A stretch of DNA of 64,000 bases from Bacteroidia bacterium. Lineage in GTDB: Bacteria > Bacteroidota > Bacteroidia > Palsa-965. A program made the position numbers and the translations under genes. Below the pieces are notes generated by a model. It searched no databases, had not been told where the DNA came from, and saw only the letters and a program-made list of their open reading frames with translations. The DNA is taken from assembly GCA_023151315.1 (NCBI GenBank), contig JAKLJE010000005.1:117398-181397 (forward strand), given 5' to 3'. This document shows, piece by piece, positions 60,466 to 64,000 of the stretch (position 1 is its first letter; each line of letters opens with the position of its first letter).

Positions 60466-61170
60466 GTGAAACACTACGTGATAATCGTTGCGGCCGGAAA
60501 AGGTTCGCGTATGCAATCTCCCATTCCGAAACAGTTTTTAAAACTCGACGGAAAACCGGTTCTCATTCACAGCATACAGGCATTCGCTGCGTATGATCCG
60601 CAAGTGAATATTATTCTGGTTTTGCCGTCGGATCAATTCGACACGTGGAATAAAATTGCAAGTGAATATCAGTTGCAGGTTCCCGTTCAGATTACTGCCG
60701 GAGGAGAAACGCGTTTCGAATCCGTGAAGAACGGTCTTGCGTTGATCAACGATACAGACGCTCTCGTGGGTATTCATGATGCCGTGCGTCCTTTGGTTTC
60801 TCAAAAAACAATTTCGGGTGCGTTTAAATCTGCAGAACGTTACGGTAGCGGCATTCCGGCTGTTCCGTTGAACGATTCTATCCGTCAGATTGAATCTGCA
60901 CGTTCTGTTGCTGTTGATCGTTCACGCTATTGTCTCATTCAGACACCGCAATGTTTTCAGTTGAGCATTCTGCGCAAAGCTTATCAGCAGGAATACAAAT
61001 ACACATTCACAGACGACGCTTCCGTTGTTGAAGCTTCAGGACAGGAAGTGCATTTGGTGGACGGCAATGTGGACAACTTCAAACTCACCACACGCGTGGA
61101 TTTGATTGTTGCAGAAGCCATGTTAAAAGAACAGAAAGTGGGTGATATGAGTGGCGGGACACACGTGTGA
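60466..61170 (+). CDS. ispD: 2-C-methyl-D-erythritol 4-phosphate cytidylyltransferase
   Basis: 234 aa from GTG 60466 (MKHYVIIVAAGKGSRM). It adds CMP to methylerythritol phosphate in the MEP isoprenoid pathway. Motifs: VAAGKGSRM and PIPKQFLKLDGKPVLIHS (CTP-binding), VGIHDAVRPLVS, and FTDDASVVEASGQEVHLVDGN near the end. No in-frame ATG gives a complete N-terminus, so a GTG start is needed. The presence of ispD shows the cell makes isoprenoids by the MEP route. Confidence 0.96.
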   Translation: MKHYVIIVAAGKGSRMQSPIPKQFLKLDGKPVLIHSIQAFAAYDPQVNIILVLPSDQFDTWNKIASEYQLQVPVQITAGGETRFESVKNGLALINDTDALVGIHDAVRPLVSQKTISGAFKSAERYGSGIPAVPLNDSIRQIESARSVAVDRSRYCLIQTPQCFQLSILRKAYQQEYKYTFTDDASVVEASGQEVHLVDGNVDNFKLTTRVDLIVAEAMLKEQKVGDMSGGTHV

Positions 61171-61193
61171 GTTAGTTCTATTTCATCAGAAAC

Positions 61194-61685
61194 GTGGAAA
61201 ATAAATCATTACATTTCTTAATCGCGATTATTTCGCTTTTGTGCGTTTCCTTAAAACCTCCATACGTGACAACCCATTTGCCAAAATCTGAAAATCCGAT
61301 TGTCCTCCGTACCACTTTCGAGGATGACAGTTCCTGGAAAAAGATCTGCGATGAAATAATCAAACCCGAAGAAACGTATGGATTCTTCGCAATGGTAGAA
61401 TTCATCAGCGATTCGTCATTCGCCCAATGGGATCAAGCGCAAATCCTTGAGGATACAGCTTCACTCTACACTCATTCCTTCATTTTTATTGTGGACTCAA
61501 TAACCGTTGCAAGCCTTGAACATCCAATTCTATGCATCGGCTTGCGTCGGGATAAAGGAAAATCTTTTCGTGTAATTCCTTCTGAAATGTGGGGAGTGGA
61601 AAACAACCTTTCCATTTCTAACATGGATTTCGATTCATTTATGTGGGCAGCTGACGCTGATGGAGTTTTTCGAGGCTTTAAATAA
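61194..61685 (+). CDS. Small exported protein of unknown function
   Basis: 163 aa from GTG 61194 (MENKSLHFLIAIISLLCVSL), the only start that gives a signal peptide; the true start remains uncertain. The mature part has ENPIVLRTTFEDDSSWKKIC, a VEFISDSSFAQWDQAQ segment and IVDSITVASLEHPILCIGL. It resembles a small secreted domain without a name I know. It follows ispD closely (23 bases) and may be cotranscribed. Confidence 0.65.
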   Translation: MENKSLHFLIAIISLLCVSLKPPYVTTHLPKSENPIVLRTTFEDDSSWKKICDEIIKPEETYGFFAMVEFISDSSFAQWDQAQILEDTASLYTHSFIFIVDSITVASLEHPILCIGLRRDKGKSFRVIPSEMWGVENNLSISNMDFDSFMWAADADGVFRGFK

Positions 61686-61717
61686 AATACCCGTCAGTGA
61701 ACACCATTACCATAACA

Positions 61718-62881
61718 TCATACTACTCTCACCACCCTCGCATCAACACTAATCCGTTCCGCATCAACACCCGTAAGTAAAATCACTCCCGGACATTTTC
61801 CGCTTTCAAAGGATCCAAGCGAATCCATACCCAAAGCCTGCGCTCCGTTGTATGTTGACCACTTCAACAAGTCTGCGATCGGGATTTCCGGAAACGCTTT
61901 GTGAATCACTTTCAATTCATCCAGCACCGAAAGAGAATGATTGGAAGCAAGACTATCCGTTCCGATTGTAAGTGCGCAACCTTCATTCATCAGCATTGGA
62001 ATATCCGGTAAGGTGTTTTCGATGTAGAGATTCGCATTAGGACACAAACACCAATAGAGATTCTTACGAATTGAATTCGCAAAGCGTATGTCCTCGGCAG
62101 CAGTAAAAGTGTTATGCACTAACAGCAAATTGCCGTTCGTTTTCAAAAGAGGCAAATAGTGCTGCAGTGAATTCACTCCGTAACCTTTGTACCAGGAAAT
62201 GTCTGTTCCGAAAAAGCGATACAATTCCTGCATAGCACCGGATGCATCAATGGAAAATGCAGCTTCCGCCTGACTTTCCTGATTGTGAATTGTAACTACT
62301 GTAGATGCACTTTCCGCTTCCGCAATCAACTTCATCAAATCATCCGAAACAGAATAAGGTGCATGCGGTGACAATGAACTGCGTTGCGGAGTAATGGATT
62401 TCAACTCTTTGCCACCGATCAATGATTGCTGCGCAAGAGAAGGATTGAATCCGAGCAGTTCAATGAAAGTATGATACTGCATCTTCGAATTCCGTTTCGC
62501 TGCAAACGAAAGCGCCACATTACTGATATCTCCTACTCCGTTTATTCCGTTGGCAAACATGGTTTCATCTGCCTCGATAGCAATCGCTTCAATCTTTTCA
62601 TCCGGAATAAACTTCCGCTGCGGAATCAGGGACTGCGCAAATCCTGTGAAGCCGGTATGCATGAGAACCTTGCCCATCATGTGCGACAATTCCAGGTGGC
62701 AATGCGCATTCACGAATCCTGGGGCGAGCACTCCGCTGAAATGCTGCGCTTTCTCCATTATGGAGTCCTGAGGATCTCGTAAAATTTCAACGACCGCTCC
62801 ATTCTCTTCAAGAACGAGCACCGCTCCGGGAATAAACCCCGATTCAGCACTGTAAACAGCATCTGCGGCAAGAAATCTCAT
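61718..62881 (-). CDS. Amidohydrolase of the deaminase/chlorohydrolase type
   Basis: 387 aa, full length. Motifs: GVLAPGFVNAHCHLELSH (metal-binding HxH), SPHAPYSVSDDLM, HNQESQAEAAF, LLVHNTFT and the metal/catalytic Asp in IGTDSLASN. It belongs to the group that includes S-adenosylhomocysteine deaminase, guanine deaminase-like and chlorohydrolase enzymes; substrate not predictable. A TACATTTA element lies four bases before the ATG. Divergent from rlmN. Confidence 0.9.
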   Translation of the reverse strand: MRFLAADAVYSAESGFIPGAVLVLEENGAVVEILRDPQDSIMEKAQHFSGVLAPGFVNAHCHLELSHMMGKVLMHTGFTGFAQSLIPQRKFIPDEKIEAIAIEADETMFANGINGVGDISNVALSFAAKRNSKMQYHTFIELLGFNPSLAQQSLIGGKELKSITPQRSSLSPHAPYSVSDDLMKLIAEAESASTVVTIHNQESQAEAAFSIDASGAMQELYRFFGTDISWYKGYGVNSLQHYLPLLKTNGNLLLVHNTFTAAEDIRFANSIRKNLYWCLCPNANLYIENTLPDIPMLMNEGCALTIGTDSLASNHSLSVLDELKVIHKAFPEIPIADLLKWSTYNGAQALGMDSLGSFESGKCPGVILLTGVDAERISVDARVVRVV

Positions 62882-62885
62882 TGTG

Positions 62886-62893
62886 TAAATGTA
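62886..62893 (-). promoter_or_regulatory. -7 promoter-like element, TACATTTA
   Basis: One mismatch from TAnnTTTG on the minus strand, four bases before the ATG at 62881. Confidence 0.45.
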
Positions 62894-62942
62894 AGGATTC
62901 GGCGTTGAAGGAATTCAATGACCAAGCTGTTCTCTTCCTTCG

Positions 62943-62950
62943 TACCTTTG
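62943..62950 (+). promoter_or_regulatory. -7 promoter element, TACCTTTG
   Basis: TAnnTTTG ending four bases before the rlmN ATG at 62955. Confidence 0.55.
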
Positions 62951-62954
62951 CACA

Positions 62955-64000
62955 ATGACACGTCAGAACATCCGTCAGTTATCGCTTGAAGAACTGAAAG
63001 CATTCCTGGCTTCGAAGAATGAAAAAGCATTCCGCGCGAAGCAGATTTGGGAATGGCTTTGGATGAAATCTGCACGCAGTTTCGGAGAAATGACCAACCT
63101 TTCCAAAGAGTTGCGTTCACTTCTCGAAGAAAACTTCTCCTTCCCTGTTGTCACCATTGCAGATATGCAGGTGAGCCGCGACCGTACGATCAAGTTCGGA
63201 TTCCGATTGCACGACGGAAACATTGTGGAAGGCGTTTTGATTCCTACAGACACACGCATGACGGCTTGTATTTCCTCGCAAGTAGGATGCAGTCTCACAT
63301 GTAAGTTCTGTGCAACAGGCAAACTTGATCGCTTACGCAATCTTGATCCCGAAGAAATTTATGATCAGGTTGTGTTGATCCGCAATACGGCCATGGAGAA
63401 ATACGGACAACCGTTGACCAACATTGTGTACATGGGTATGGGCGAACCTCTGCTGAATTACAAAAACGTATTGCAGTCTATTGATCGCATCACTTCACCT
63501 GACGGATTGGGAATGTCGCCGCAACGCATTACAGTTTCCACTGCAGGAATTGCGAAGATGATTGCCAAACTCGGCGATGATAATGTGAAGTTCAATCTTG
63601 CACTTTCATTGCATGCTGCGAATGATGAAAAGCGCAACAAGATCATGCCGATCAACGAGCAGAACTCGCTTGAAGTTTTGGCAGACGCGTTGAACTACTT
63701 CTACGAAAAGACGGGAACACGCGTGACATTCGAGTTCATTGTGTTCAAAGATTTCAATGACAGTATCAAAGACGCCGCAGAGCTGTACGAATTCTGGCAG
63801 GAAGTTCCTGCGAAAGTGAACATCATTGAATACAATCCCATTGACGGAGGAGAATTTTTCCAGACACTTCCTGAACGTCTGGATAAATTCAAAGCGTATC
63901 TGGAAGATCGCGGCGTGATTGTGAATGTACGCAGAAGTCGCGGGAAAGATATTGATGCGGCATGCGGACAGCTTGCCAACAAGAATAAAGCAGCAAATAC
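62955..64000 (+). CDS. rlmN: 23S rRNA/tRNA adenine C2-methyltransferase RlmN (partial)
   Basis: 348 codons visible; the frame is still open at the window end, near the usual C-terminus. A radical-SAM enzyme that methylates A2503 of 23S rRNA and A37 of some tRNAs. Motifs: FRAKQIWEWLW, DTRMTACISSQVGCSLTCKFCATG (4Fe-4S CxxxCxxC), VYMGMGEPLLNY, VSTAGIAKM, LALSLHAANDEKRNKIMP and the C-terminal Cys in DAACGQLANK that takes part in methyl transfer. Promoter element four bases upstream of the ATG. Confidence 0.96.
   Translation, partial: MTRQNIRQLSLEELKAFLASKNEKAFRAKQIWEWLWMKSARSFGEMTNLSKELRSLLEENFSFPVVTIADMQVSRDRTIKFGFRLHDGNIVEGVLIPTDTRMTACISSQVGCSLTCKFCATGKLDRLRNLDPEEIYDQVVLIRNTAMEKYGQPLTNIVYMGMGEPLLNYKNVLQSIDRITSPDGLGMSPQRITVSTAGIAKMIAKLGDDNVKFNLALSLHAANDEKRNKIMPINEQNSLEVLADALNYFYEKTGTRVTFEFIVFKDFNDSIKDAAELYEFWQEVPAKVNIIEYNPIDGGEFFQTLPERLDKFKAYLEDRGVIVNVRRSRGKDIDAACGQLANKNKAAN

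Overview
The window is one contiguous piece of a Bacteroidota chromosome of roughly mid-40s % GC. It starts inside polA and ends inside rlmN. The lineage call rests on four signals: about twelve secreted proteins that end in a type IX secretion system (T9SS) C-terminal sorting domain; many starts preceded by the Bacteroidota -7 promoter element TAnnTTTG/TAnnTTCG instead of a Shine-Dalgarno sequence; Bacteroidota-typical families (DUF3098, a DUF6427-like protein, SprB-repeat and HYR-repeat proteins); and a conserved ftsX-DUF3098-uppP-truB-queA run. I would not go below phylum. I saw no tRNA, rRNA, CRISPR array, phage or classical transposase.

Layout. 0-5 kb: polA 3' end, two small exported proteins, an M43-type T9SS metalloprotease and an SDR oxidoreductase. 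4.9-13.7 kb: two adhesin-like T9SS genes (2040 and 797 aa) that share an almost identical 3' module. 13.7-18.2 kb: a PLP-dependent trans-sulfuration enzyme, a lipoprotein, an ArsC/Spx-like protein, a DMT transporter and a T9SS protein. 18.3-22.4 kb: yicC, gmk and nadD, with an opposite-strand DUF4397 T9SS gene between yicC and gmk. 22.4-32.6 kb: mostly minus strand, with T9SS cargo between purQ, a membrane protein, a lipoprotein, purD and a helical-repeat protein. 32.7-39.4 kb: a Ycf48-like T9SS protein, a second helical-repeat protein without a normal start codon, an Omp28-like protein and a tiny polybasic secreted peptide. 39.5-46.8 kb: msrB, an ECF sigma factor with a large membrane protein built from five tandem modules (probable anti-sigma), a beta-barrel candidate, tryptophan 2,3-dioxygenase, a DUF3108 protein and T9SS cargo. 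46.9-53.5 kb: a YwqK/MORN-repeat protein, T9SS cargo and leuS. 53.7-64 kb: a glycine-rich SprB-repeat T9SS protein, ftsX, a DUF3098 gene, uppP, truB, queA, ispD, a small protein, an amidohydrolase and rlmN.

The most unusual object is leuS. Its single open frame codes for 1190 aa and carries an in-frame ~190-codon insert with a DUF559 (very-short-patch-repair-like) nuclease domain. The insert has matching inverted-repeat hairpins at both ends and a duplicated 32-bp end. About 100 bp away the same gene carries a second, 45-bp palindromic in-frame insert. This looks like selfish DNA living inside an essential gene without splicing.

A second theme is gene expression. At least 13 genes have the -7 promoter element 3-6 bases before the start codon, which predicts leaderless or nearly leaderless mRNAs for essential and accessory genes alike. 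Housekeeping genes here (nucleotide synthesis, NAD, tRNA modification, isoprenoid and envelope biogenesis) are interleaved with surface and secreted proteins that probably serve adhesion, gliding or polymer degradation.
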